NCBI GenBank assembly: GCA_902385765.1 | Contig: CABMGU010000082.1 | Span: 1-9,909 of the forward strand | Source of the DNA: an uncultured archaeon | GTDB taxonomy: Archaea > Nanobdellota > Nanobdellia > Woesearchaeales > ARS49 | Length of the DNA stretch: 9,909 bases | Reading direction: 5' to 3' | Part shown: piece by piece, positions 1 to 5,298 of the stretch | Position numbering within the stretch: the first letter of the stretch is position 1 | Layout of the letters: each line of letters opens with the position of its first letter | Notes under the pieces: model-generated | Seen by the model: the letters and a program-made list of their open reading frames with translations, nothing else | Databases searched by the model: none | What the model was told of the DNA's origin: nothing | Position numbers and translations under genes: made by a program

Positions 1-667
1 ATGCAAGCAAACATCCCAATCAACAACTGAATATGACTATTGCGCAAGACAATGCAACCCTCCACAAACGTGCGAGGAAAGCTGCAGGCAAAAATACGCA
101 AACGCGCCAACAGCGATGGAACAGTGCGTACAGCAATGCAACCCTCCACAGACCTGCGAGGAGAACTGCCAAAAATACGGCAACACAGCATACTATTCCG
201 ATTGTCTGCGACAATGCAAGCCAACAACCACAACAACTACGACAACAACTCCACCGGACTGCAGAGACTCGGACGGAAGCAACATCAACACGGCAGGAGA
301 AGTGCACTTAGGAGACCAAGTATACCACGACACCTGCTATGACAACATGAGAGTCATCGAGTGGACGTGCAAGGACGGAAAACCCTACCAGCAAAGAATG
401 ACCTGCCCGGAAGAATGCGTAAATGGAGCCTGTGTTCAAAAACCAAAAACATCTTTATGCGAAGACTCAGACGGAAACAATGTCAACGTGTACGGAGTTG
501 TGCGCTTCGAAGGCAAACAATACACAGACACGTGCATAGACGACCTTCACGTCAAAGAATGGATATGCAGGGACGGCAAGCCGACATCACTTGAGCTAAC
601 CTGCGCTGGAAGATGCGTAAACGGCGCCTGCAGCCAGTCGGTAACCGCAATGACTTACAAAGGTTAA
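1..667 (+). CDS. Cys-rich modular secreted/surface protein, 3' part (5' end outside window)
   Basis: The frame is open from the left edge (first full codon at base 2) to a TAA at 665-667, so this is the C-terminal ~221 residues of a longer protein. In order it holds two Cys-rich units of pattern C-x3-C-N-P-P-Q-T-C-E-E-x-C (about 43-85 and 127-169), a run of nine threonines (224-250), then two 58-residue modules (260-433 and 458-631). Both modules begin C-x-D-S-D-G, end C-V-N-G-A-C and have six cysteines at identical spacing (25, 11, 12, 4, 5). Such modules, which I recall from DPANN and other archaeal surface proteins, probably form disulfide-bonded extracellular domains, and the Thr run looks like a glycosylatable linker. 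The N-terminal signal sequence would lie outside the window. No enzymatic function is visible. An internal ATG at 116 would remove one Cys-rich unit and is unlikely to be the start. Confidence 0.8.
   Translation, partial: CKQTSQSTTEYDYCARQCNPPQTCEESCRQKYANAPTAMEQCVQQCNPPQTCEENCQKYGNTAYYSDCLRQCKPTTTTTTTTTPPDCRDSDGSNINTAGEVHLGDQVYHDTCYDNMRVIEWTCKDGKPYQQRMTCPEECVNGACVQKPKTSLCEDSDGNNVNVYGVVRFEGKQYTDTCIDDLHVKEWICRDGKPTSLELTCAGRCVNGACSQSVTAMTYKG
51..169 (+). repeat. 84-bp-period tandem duplication inside the Cys-rich gene
   Basis: Bases 51-85 and 135-169 match at 31 of 35 positions and are offset by 84 bp (28 codons). Both encode Q-C-N-P-P-Q-T-C-E-E-x-C. The core AATGCAA recurs at 213-219, 78 bp after the second copy, and TGCAAGC stands at the left edge (2-8), so further copies may lie upstream. 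Because the period is a multiple of three, copies can be gained or lost without breaking the frame. Confidence 0.75.
260..631 (+). repeat. Two 58-residue six-cysteine modules in tandem
   Basis: The modules occupy 260-433 and 458-631 and start 66 codons apart. Cysteine spacing is identical in both. Shared landmarks are C-x-D-S-D-G at the start, a G-x-x-Y-x-D-T-C segment, an E-W-x-C-x-D-G-K-P segment and a C-V-N-G-A-C end. The DNA has diverged more than in the 84-bp repeat upstream, so this is the older duplication. Confidence 0.75.
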
Positions 668-1761
668 ACAAATTCCTTAATTTTTTTTATTGCTTCTTTT
701 ATCTTTTCCTTAGGCACAGCATAGCTTAATCTGACATAATCCTTCATCCCAAAAGGCTCGCCAGGAATAATCGCAACCTTTGACTGCTCCAACAACTTAC
801 TGCAGAAATCCATTGAATCGCCATTTATCTTAACCCAGCAATAAAAAGCACCGGCAGGCTTTTGGCAGTTTAATCCAATAGAGTTCAAGCCATCAACCAT
901 CAAGTCACGCCTCTCCCTGTATTCTTTTAAAACAGCAGGATTTTTTCCAAAATCCAAAGCCTTCACAGCAGCTTTCTGCGCAATAGAACAAGGATTAGAA
1001 GTCACGTGACTCTGAATAGCAGACATATCCTTGACCAAATCAACAGGACCGGCAGCATAACCAATACGCCAGCCAGGAACGCCAGAAGACTTTGACAAAG
1101 AGTTTATTGTAACAGTCTTTTCCCTTATTTCAGGACCCAAAGAAGCAATGCTGACGTGCTCAACATCATAAGTAAAATACTCGTAAACCTCATCAGAAAG
1201 AACCATAATATTGTGATTCAAAGCAAGGTCAGCAATCCTCTTAAGCTCTGCCTTTGAAACAACAGCGCCAGAAGGATTATTAGGAGAATTCAAAATAATT
1301 GCTTTCGTATCCCTTGAAATCTTCTCAGCAATCAGGTCTGCCTTAAACTGATTATTATCAGTCTGGCAGAAAACAGTTTTAGACTGAGCCATCTTAACCT
1401 GCTCAGGATACGTCAGCCAGAAAGGAACAGGAACAATAAAATCACCAGGACCCAAAGCAAAAACCGCATTAAACAAAACCTGCTTAGCGCCATTAGAAAC
1501 AATAACATTATCAGTTTTGTAATCCAGATTATTGTCGCGCTTAAATTTCTTAACAATCGCTTCCTTCAGCTCATTAATGCCGGACTCAGCAGTGTACTGG
1601 GCAAAATTATCTTTCACAGCCTGAATGGCAGCTTCCTTGGCAGGCTCAGGAGGCAAAGTATCAGGCTCGCCAGCAGCAAGACTGACAACATCAACACCCT
1701 GCTCCTTCATCCTCTTTGCCTTTGCAGTAATAGCCAAAGTCAAACTGGGAGTGACTTTCAT
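664..1761 (-). CDS. Class I PLP-dependent aminotransferase (aspartate aminotransferase-like)
   Basis: A fold-type I transaminase of 365 residues, a normal length for the AspB/AspC-like Ib subgroup. Expected landmarks are present, numbered from the chosen start: A-G-E-P near residue 30, P-N-N-P-S-G near 160-165, D-E-V-Y near 190, the PLP-binding lysine in S-L-S-K (K224) followed by G-W-R-I-G-Y, and a C-terminal arginine in V-R-L-S-Y (R344) that binds the substrate carboxylate. It would move an amino group between an amino acid, probably aspartate or a similar one, and 2-oxoglutarate in the cytosol; exact substrate is not decidable here. An upstream GTG at 1794 is in frame, but a TATA box centred near 1787 puts transcription start at the ATG at 1761, supporting that start. 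It is divergent from the HTH-PIN unit, and its stop overlaps that of the Cys-rich gene. Confidence 0.9.
   Translation of the reverse strand: MKVTPSLTLAITAKAKRMKEQGVDVVSLAAGEPDTLPPEPAKEAAIQAVKDNFAQYTAESGINELKEAIVKKFKRDNNLDYKTDNVIVSNGAKQVLFNAVFALGPGDFIVPVPFWLTYPEQVKMAQSKTVFCQTDNNQFKADLIAEKISRDTKAIILNSPNNPSGAVVSKAELKRIADLALNHNIMVLSDEVYEYFTYDVEHVSIASLGPEIREKTVTINSLSKSSGVPGWRIGYAAGPVDLVKDMSAIQSHVTSNPCSIAQKAAVKALDFGKNPAVLKEYRERRDLMVDGLNSIGLNCQKPAGAFYCWVKINGDSMDFCSKLLEQSKVAIIPGEPFGMKDYVRLSYAVPKEKIKEAIKKIKEFV
681..688 (+). terminator. Oligo-T tract, likely terminator of the Cys-rich gene
   Basis: A run of eight T starts 14 nt after the TAA of the plus-strand gene and is followed by further T-rich runs to about 709. 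Archaeal RNA polymerase can terminate at oligo-T without a hairpin. The tract lies inside the convergent aminotransferase gene, where it encodes its Lys/Ile-rich C-terminal helix. Confidence 0.4.
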
Positions 1762-1783
1762 CGAGCATATGAAAAAAGAAGTG

Positions 1784-1791
1784 ATATTTAA
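1784..1791 (-). promoter_or_regulatory. TATA box of the aminotransferase
   Basis: On the minus strand this reads TTAAATAT, preceded by a purine-rich stretch (GTAAAGTG) that could serve as BRE. Its centre is about 26 nt upstream of the ATG at 1761, so the mRNA should be leaderless. Confidence 0.6.
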
Positions 1792-1822
1792 CACTTTACC
1801 CCTAAAACGTGGTCATACTCCC

Positions 1823-1830
1823 TTAAATAA
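1823..1830 (+). promoter_or_regulatory. TATA box of the HTH-PIN unit
   Basis: TTAAATAA is centred about 25 nt upstream of the ATG at 1852, fitting a leaderless transcript. It lies back to back with the aminotransferase promoter; the two boxes are about 40 bp apart, so one regulator bound between them could affect both units. Confidence 0.55.
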
Positions 1831-1851
1831 TCTGACAGACAAGAACTTCAT

Positions 1852-2397
1852 ATGCGCCAGATAATCAAGGAAGACATACTTGACGTAATAAAAAAAGTAA
1901 TCACTGCACTAAAAAACGAAGATTACTCCACACTCGCAGAACTAAGCAACCACACAATACACGACGCAAGCATATTCCAGGAAGACGACCCTTTAACACT
2001 CGCAGTTCTCGTTTATGCACTTTCAAAAGTAATACACAGAAGCATTGAAAGAGGGCAAACAGCACCAGACGCAGCATCAAGCCTGCAAAAAGCGCACGAA
2101 GCACTAACAAACGACGACGACAACGCGTACAGGGCAATAATGAAAGACCTGCTGAGAAACATCGGACAATACGATGCGCAACTCAAACTCTACATACAAG
2201 AAGTCATACAACAGGCAAGAATCAAAAAAGCAAGCAAGATATACGAACACGGCATATCAATAGCAAGAACAGCAGAACTTCTCGGGCTGAGCCAGTGGGA
2301 ACTCCAAAACTACATAGGAAAAACAGTAATGGACATACCACACGACGGAATCAAAGCAACAGACAGACTGAAAAAAGCAAGGGAGCTGTTCAAATGA
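1852..2397 (+). CDS. HTH protein, putative antitoxin-like partner of the PIN nuclease
   Basis: This 181-residue, largely helical protein is not one I can name with certainty. Residues ~126-157 (K-A-S-K-I-Y-E-H-G-I-S-I-A-R-T-A-E-L-L-G-L-S and on) look like the helix-turn-helix found in UPF0175-type antitoxins, where a Y-x-x-G-x-I-S segment leads into A-A-E-L-x-G-I-S. The first 120 residues are acidic and helical and may be an oligomerisation or toxin-binding domain. That makes it longer than a typical UPF0175 protein, which is around 80-90 residues. The start follows a TATA box at the leaderless distance. Its TGA overlaps the ATG of the PIN gene (ATGA), so the two are probably made in fixed ratio. 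Inferred role: DNA-binding autoregulator and possible neutraliser of the nuclease. Confidence 0.65.
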   Translation: MRQIIKEDILDVIKKVITALKNEDYSTLAELSNHTIHDASIFQEDDPLTLAVLVYALSKVIHRSIERGQTAPDAASSLQKAHEALTNDDDNAYRAIMKDLLRNIGQYDAQLKLYIQEVIQQARIKKASKIYEHGISIARTAELLGLSQWELQNYIGKTVMDIPHDGIKATDRLKKARELFK

Positions 2398-3077
2398 AAA
2401 ACATACTCTTTGATTCAGGACCGATAATCAGCCTGACAACAAGCAACTTACTCTGGCTGCTTGATGAATTCAGGAAAAAAGCAAACCTGCTAATGACTTT
2501 ATCAGTCAAAAGAGAACTTGTAGACAGGCCATTGGAAACAAGACGCTTCAAGTTTGAAGCACTGCAAGTAGAAAGCCTGATACAAAAAGGAACAATCTCT
2601 GTCCTAAAAGATGACACAATAACCAAAAAAGCACTTGAACTATCCAATCTGGCAAACACTCTGCTGTCAGCACACGGGCAGAACATCAAAATAGTGCAGA
2701 TAGGAGAAATGGAAACAGTAGCAGCAGCAATGCTCTACAAAGCAGACGCGGTAGTCATCGACGAAAGAATAACAAGAACACTGCTCGAAAACCCACACGG
2801 ACTCCATTTGCTGATGGAAAAAAGACTTCACATGCAGCTGCAACACAACGAAAAAGTGCTAAGAGACTGGGAAGAAGCAACACGGCACATCAGCGTCATA
2901 AGAAGCATAGAACTGGTGACAATAGCATACGAACAAGGACTGCTTGACAAATTCATCGTAGACATACCAAACTCCAGAAGAGAACTTTTAGAAAGCATAC
3001 TGTGGAGCGTAAAACTCAACGGGTGCTCTGTAACAGACGACGAGATAGACACGATAGTAAAGACGGAAAAAGTCTAA
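2394..3077 (+). CDS. PIN-domain nuclease (VapC/DUF3368-like), possible toxin
   Basis: The 227-residue product begins with a PIN-fold strand, I-L-F-D-S-G-P-I-I-S-L, carrying the first acidic residue (D7). Further candidate metal ligands are E41 in E-L-V-D, E105 in the typical G-E-x-E-x-x-A turn, and D123 in A-D-A-V-V-I-D-E-R. All four expected carboxylates are therefore present and the nuclease is predicted active against RNA with Mg/Mn. PIN domains are about 130 residues; the remaining ~85 residues form a C-terminal helical extension of unknown role. An in-frame ATG at 2295 lies deep inside the upstream gene. The start at 2394 is preferred because it forms the ATGA overlap and has GGGAG eight bases upstream. 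It could be a toxin of a TA pair or a housekeeping RNA nuclease. Confidence 0.75.
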   Translation: MKNILFDSGPIISLTTSNLLWLLDEFRKKANLLMTLSVKRELVDRPLETRRFKFEALQVESLIQKGTISVLKDDTITKKALELSNLANTLLSAHGQNIKIVQIGEMETVAAAMLYKADAVVIDERITRTLLENPHGLHLLMEKRLHMQLQHNEKVLRDWEEATRHISVIRSIELVTIAYEQGLLDKFIVDIPNSRRELLESILWSVKLNGCSVTDDEIDTIVKTEKV

Positions 3078-3085
3078 ATAAAAAA

Positions 3086-3094
3086 GTTTATAAG
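3086..3094 (+). promoter_or_regulatory. TATA box ahead of the decarboxylase-like gene
   Basis: GTTTATAAG follows an A-rich stretch (AAATAAAAAA) that could act as BRE, 9 bp after the PIN gene stop. The predicted transcription start is near 3116, which leaves an unusually long leader of about 95 nt before the ATG at 3212. Confidence 0.55.
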
Positions 3095-3115
3095 CAAGAT
3101 ATTATTAGCGAAATT

Positions 3116-3211
3116 CAAATTTAAAAAAAAGGTCTGAGAATAAGAAACAAATGCTTCATTCTAACGTTCTAACTTCGCAGACGTATCTTTCTGCAACAAC
3201 AGGTGATTTGA
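3116..3211 (+). promoter_or_regulatory. Leader with possible hairpin and upstream ORF
   Basis: The leader can fold with 3132-3136 pairing to 3178-3182 (GTCTG/CAGAC), one A·G mismatch, and 3138-3140 pairing to 3174-3176. Inside, 3143-3146 can pair with 3167-3170. An ATG at 3151 in the loop opens a 23-codon ORF ending at 3222, out of frame with and overlapping the ATG at 3212. This could be translational control, but stem strength is moderate and a chance fold is possible. Confidence 0.3.
3202..3207 (+). promoter_or_regulatory. Ribosome binding site of the decarboxylase-like gene
   Basis: GGTGAT is a perfect six-base complement to the archaeal 16S rRNA 3' end and sits four bases before the ATG at 3212. 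It decides in favour of this start over the in-frame ATG at 3251. It is one of the clearest Shine-Dalgarno sites in a window dominated by leaderless starts. Confidence 0.7.
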
Positions 3212-3877
3212 ATGACAATTGAAATACCTTCTGGACGAAAAGGAATTATAATGGGCTGTCCGATACCATATGAGTTTTTCAGAACAACAGGAGTCGGAGA
3301 GAATGAGTATCAGATACATGCAGGCAGCTATCACGAGGCCATGCGAAGCGCAGGAATAGAGCTTGGAAACCTAATACCGTATACCAGCATACTGCCGGAA
3401 ATATCAAGAGAAATACCCTTGGAAGTAGGCATCAGGCGCATTGAACACGGAGCAGAAGTCAAAGTAATACAGGCAGCAGCGCACGTAGACAGGGAAAAAG
3501 GCGAAGACCGCGCAACAGCAGCAATACTCTACTGCAGGCTGATTCCAAAAAACTCGAAAGACCACAGGCGCGCAAAAGGCCTGGTCTGCGAATACAACGG
3601 CAACGGAACAAAAGAAGAGGCACTGGAAAACCTCGAACACTGCCTTGAAGGATTATACACAGGACCAAACAGGGACGGCTTTGCTTTTTCAGAAAAATAC
3701 GATATGAAAAGGACAGAACCTCTTATAGCAACAATCAGACCAGAGAAAAGATTCGGCACTGCACTCGCAGCATTAGCCTTTGTCAGCTATTTCATACCAG
3801 TTCTTGAACAAAACGTATTTCCAACAGATGCAGAAGCATCAGCAATGGTGCAAAGCGCACTAGGAAGAGGACTATAA
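3212..3877 (+). CDS. Pyruvoyl-dependent arginine decarboxylase-like protein
   Basis: The family makes agmatine from arginine for polyamine or agmatidine synthesis, using a pyruvoyl group formed by self-cleavage before a serine. Landmarks here are F-F-R-T-T-G-V-G-E-N-E (residues 22-32), the F-F-x-T-x-G-V-G start of the fold; A-M-R-S-A-G-I-E; and G-N-L-I-P-Y-T-S-I-L-P (52-62), matching the N-L-V-x-V-S-S-I-x-P cleavage region of the Methanocaldococcus jannaschii enzyme. S59 would become the pyruvoyl group, but the residue before it is Thr, not Ser. E127 in G-L-V-C-E-Y-N-G is a candidate for the catalytic Glu. At 221 residues it is longer than the usual ~160, with an extra N-terminal dozen residues and a C-terminal tail. 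The divergence leaves open another amino acid substrate. Confidence 0.65.
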   Translation: MTIEIPSGRKGIIMGCPIPYEFFRTTGVGENEYQIHAGSYHEAMRSAGIELGNLIPYTSILPEISREIPLEVGIRRIEHGAEVKVIQAAAHVDREKGEDRATAAILYCRLIPKNSKDHRRAKGLVCEYNGNGTKEEALENLEHCLEGLYTGPNRDGFAFSEKYDMKRTEPLIATIRPEKRFGTALAALAFVSYFIPVLEQNVFPTDAEASAMVQSALGRGL

Positions 3878-3891
3878 TTCTGTAACTACTA

Positions 3892-3899
3892 TTTATATA
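3892..3899 (+). promoter_or_regulatory. TATA box of the 3923 gene
   Basis: TTTATATA is centred near 3896. The usual 25-27 nt spacing places transcription start at about 3921-3923, downstream of the first ATG (3914) and at the second ATG (3923). Confidence 0.55.
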
Positions 3900-3922
3900 C
3901 TTTAAAAACATATATGTCTGAT

Positions 3923-4198
3923 ATGGTGGGTGTTTCGACTCTGAGGAATCCGGAAACCTTGGTTGATCCGTCTGAGATAGCTGACACTATAGCATTAATC
4001 GAAGAGAAGGAGAGACTTACTGGAGAGCCCGCAGGAGTGGTAAAAAGGCAAAACCTTGCTCTTGGTTCATCTTATGATGTAGTGTCTGAGAGTGAAGCAG
4101 AAAGAAAACTTGGAAAGTGGAATGATTCAGAGATTTATTTAAAATTCTGGCAGAAACCATTCTTCTACAATTTGCAGAAAAAATATAACCCTTGCTAG
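3923..4198 (+). CDS. Small protein of unknown function
   Basis: I do not recognise this product of 91 residues (94 if the ATG at 3914 is used). It is hydrophilic, without a signal peptide or membrane segment. The N-terminal half is acidic and probably helical (D-P-S-E-I-A-D-T-I-A-L-I-E-E-K-E-R); the C-terminal half is aromatic and basic, ending W-Q-K-P-F-F-Y-N-L-Q-K-K-Y-N-P-C. The position of the TATA box favours translation from 3923. It is transcribed alone, towards idi, with nine bases between the two stops. Codon use is more mixed (GTT, TCT, CTT, GAT) than in the A-ending neighbours, which could mean recent acquisition or merely low constraint. Confidence 0.6.
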   Translation: MVGVSTLRNPETLVDPSEIADTIALIEEKERLTGEPAGVVKRQNLALGSSYDVVSESEAERKLGKWNDSEIYLKFWQKPFFYNLQKKYNPC

Positions 4199-4207
4199 AA
4201 TTGCAAT

Positions 4208-4705
4208 CTAAAACAACTTCCTCAAAATCAGCTTGAACCAGTAAGAATACTTATCAGGATTCTGCTCAATATCATTCTTTAATTCCTGCATACCAATCCA
4301 CTTCCAATCATCAGCCTCAGCAGGATTAATCTTGGGAAAACCATCAAACAAACCTTTGAAAACGTGCAAAAACTCGTGCTCAGTCAAACCATTATCAAAC
4401 TTAACCTTGTAAATGAAAGTCTTAATCTCCTGCAAAGCGCACTCAAAACCCATCTCCTCCCTCAACCTTCGCTTTGCAGCATCTGCAAGAGATTCACCGG
4501 GTCTTGGATGACCGCAACAAGCATTGCTCCACAAACCGCCACAATGATATTTTGACTTAGCACGCTGCTGAAGCATCATCTCCCCTTTAGAATTAAACAC
4601 TAAAATCGAAAAAGCACGATGAAGCAAAGCCCTCTGATGAGTCTCCAATTTCTCACCAACACCAAGCTCTTTATCGTTTTCATCAACAAGAATAACAGAC
4701 TCCAT
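4208..4705 (-). CDS. idi: Type 1 isopentenyl-diphosphate delta-isomerase
   Basis: It interconverts isopentenyl and dimethylallyl diphosphate, supplying the allylic primer for archaeal lipid side chains and other isoprenoids. The 165-residue Nudix-fold protein has the family signature throughout: T-H-Q-R-A-L-L-H-R-A-F-S with metal ligands H23 and H29; N-A-C-C-G-H-P, where C64 corresponds to the catalytic Cys67 of E. coli and H66 is a metal ligand; the R-R-L-R-E-E-M-G Nudix-like helix; T-E-H-E-F with the catalytic Glu (E109/E111); and W-K-W-I near the end. An upstream in-frame start at 4726 exists, but the TATA box is centred 26 nt before the ATG at 4705, indicating a leaderless mRNA from there. 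It is divergent from the zinc-protein pair. Many archaea use the unrelated type 2 flavoenzyme instead, so the type is worth noting. Confidence 0.93.
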   Translation of the reverse strand: MESVILVDENDKELGVGEKLETHQRALLHRAFSILVFNSKGEMMLQQRAKSKYHCGGLWSNACCGHPRPGESLADAAKRRLREEMGFECALQEIKTFIYKVKFDNGLTEHEFLHVFKGLFDGFPKINPAEADDWKWIGMQELKNDIEQNPDKYSYWFKLILRKLF

Positions 4706-4726
4706 ATAGTAGAAAAGCACCAGCAC

Positions 4727-4735
4727 TAATATAAA
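4727..4735 (-). promoter_or_regulatory. TATA box of idi
   Basis: On the minus strand this reads TTTATATTA, centred 26 nt upstream of the ATG at 4705. It lies 12 bp from the TATA box of the divergent zinc-protein operon. Confidence 0.65.
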
Positions 4736-4747
4736 CGTAGCGAAACC

Positions 4748-4755
4748 TTTTAAAT
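4748..4755 (+). promoter_or_regulatory. TATA box of the zinc-protein pair
   Basis: TTTTAAAT, preceded by the BRE-like CGAAACC, is centred 25 nt upstream of the ATG at 4777. That predicts a leaderless transcript. The box is back to back with the idi promoter. Confidence 0.65.
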
Positions 4756-4776
4756 GAGGCTATCTGATTAACCTCT

Positions 4777-5082
4777 ATGCTCACTTACAAGCAAAAATGC
4801 GCACGATGCAAGAACATGGTTCTAATCACATCCAGAAACCAGTTCCCGATATGCTATGACTGCCAAAAAACAGAACTAGGGGCAAAAATAAGAGACCCAA
4901 AAATGAAAAAATTCTTCAACATCCCGGAAGAATTATACAAGACAAGCGGATTCCTGCGCTCAATAAAAATAAGCTATCTCAGATTCGGAAAACTCTCGGA
5001 CAAACAGATAGAATGCTTCCAGAAAACAGTGAAAGAGATGAAAGGATGCGGTTCCCAAAAAGATACGGACAAAGCCAAATAG
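4777..5082 (+). CDS. Small zinc-ribbon protein
   Basis: The 101-residue product has one zinc-ribbon site made by C-A-R-C (C8, C11) and C-Y-D-C (C26, C29). Residues ~60-85 form a separate helical segment, Y-L-R-F-G-K-L-S-D-K-Q-I-E-C-F-Q-K-T-V. I recall similar small proteins in DPANN genomes, in which a short G-x-L-S-x-K-Q-hydrophobic motif follows a CxxC knuckle, but know no function. The start is set by the leaderless TATA spacing. The last part overlaps the next gene, so both proteins are probably made from one mRNA. Likely a nucleic-acid-binding or protein-binding adaptor. Confidence 0.75.
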   Translation: MLTYKQKCARCKNMVLITSRNQFPICYDCQKTELGAKIRDPKMKKFFNIPEELYKTSGFLRSIKISYLRFGKLSDKQIECFQKTVKEMKGCGSQKDTDKAK

Positions 5083-5294
5083 CCAAATGCCCATTCTGCG
5101 GACAACAGGCAACTACTACAAATGAACAAAAAGTGCCTGTCTGCCTAAAACACAAAAGTTCCAAACTGCAAAACCTGAAATGCGCCTGCGGAAGCTATCT
5201 CGACATGAAAATCGGCAAATGGGGACCGTTCTTCATCTGCATAAACTGCGGACCAATAAACATGAAAAAAGCCCTGGAAGCCAATCAAATCTAG
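5046..5294 (+). CDS. Small protein with two zinc-ribbon-like sites
   Basis: From the ATG at 5046 the product has 82 residues and two predicted zinc sites. The first is C-P-F-C (C15, C18) with C-L-K-H (C33, H36). The second is C-A-C-G (C46, C48) with C-I-N-C (C65, C68). The second site includes G-K-W-G-P-F-F-I-C, reminiscent of the G-x-F-G-P-F-x-x-C segment of the C-terminal zinc ribbons of topoisomerase I. That suggests single-stranded nucleic acid binding, by analogy only. The start is uncertain: an ATG at 5013 adds 11 charged residues with no visible motif, while 5046 has GAGATG five bases upstream. Either start overlaps the end of the first zinc-protein gene. The stop is four bases from the stop of the convergent membrane-protein gene. 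Confidence 0.75.
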   Translation: MRFPKRYGQSQIAKCPFCGQQATTTNEQKVPVCLKHKSSKLQNLKCACGSYLDMKIGKWGPFFICINCGPINMKKALEANQI

Positions 5295-5298
5295 CGAC

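Noticed and set aside
51..219. Possible CRISPR array from repeated AATGCAACCCTCCACA units
   Set aside because: Only two good copies, an 84-bp in-frame period, divergent third copy and coding of a repeated Cys motif: a protein repeat, not spacer-separated direct repeats.
40..594. Overlapping open frames in other phases of the Cys-rich gene
   Set aside because: They arise because the repeats and low-complexity ACA/AAC runs lack stops in several frames; only the frame with regular Cys spacing is coherent.
2295..2393. N-terminal extension of the PIN gene from the ATG at 2295
   Set aside because: The added 33 residues are out-of-frame translation of the HTH region; the ATGA overlap and the PIN strand right after 2394 define the start.
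3131..3215. Possible C/D box small RNA (CTGA near 3134, GTGATTT near 3203)
   Set aside because: The boxes are in the wrong order for C then D, and the GTGAT element is better explained as the ribosome binding site.
3404..3759. Several minus-strand frames opposite the decarboxylase-like gene
   Set aside because: Short, overlapping each other in different phases, rich in Cys/Phe/Leu as expected for antisense of Lys/Glu/Ala-rich coding sequence.
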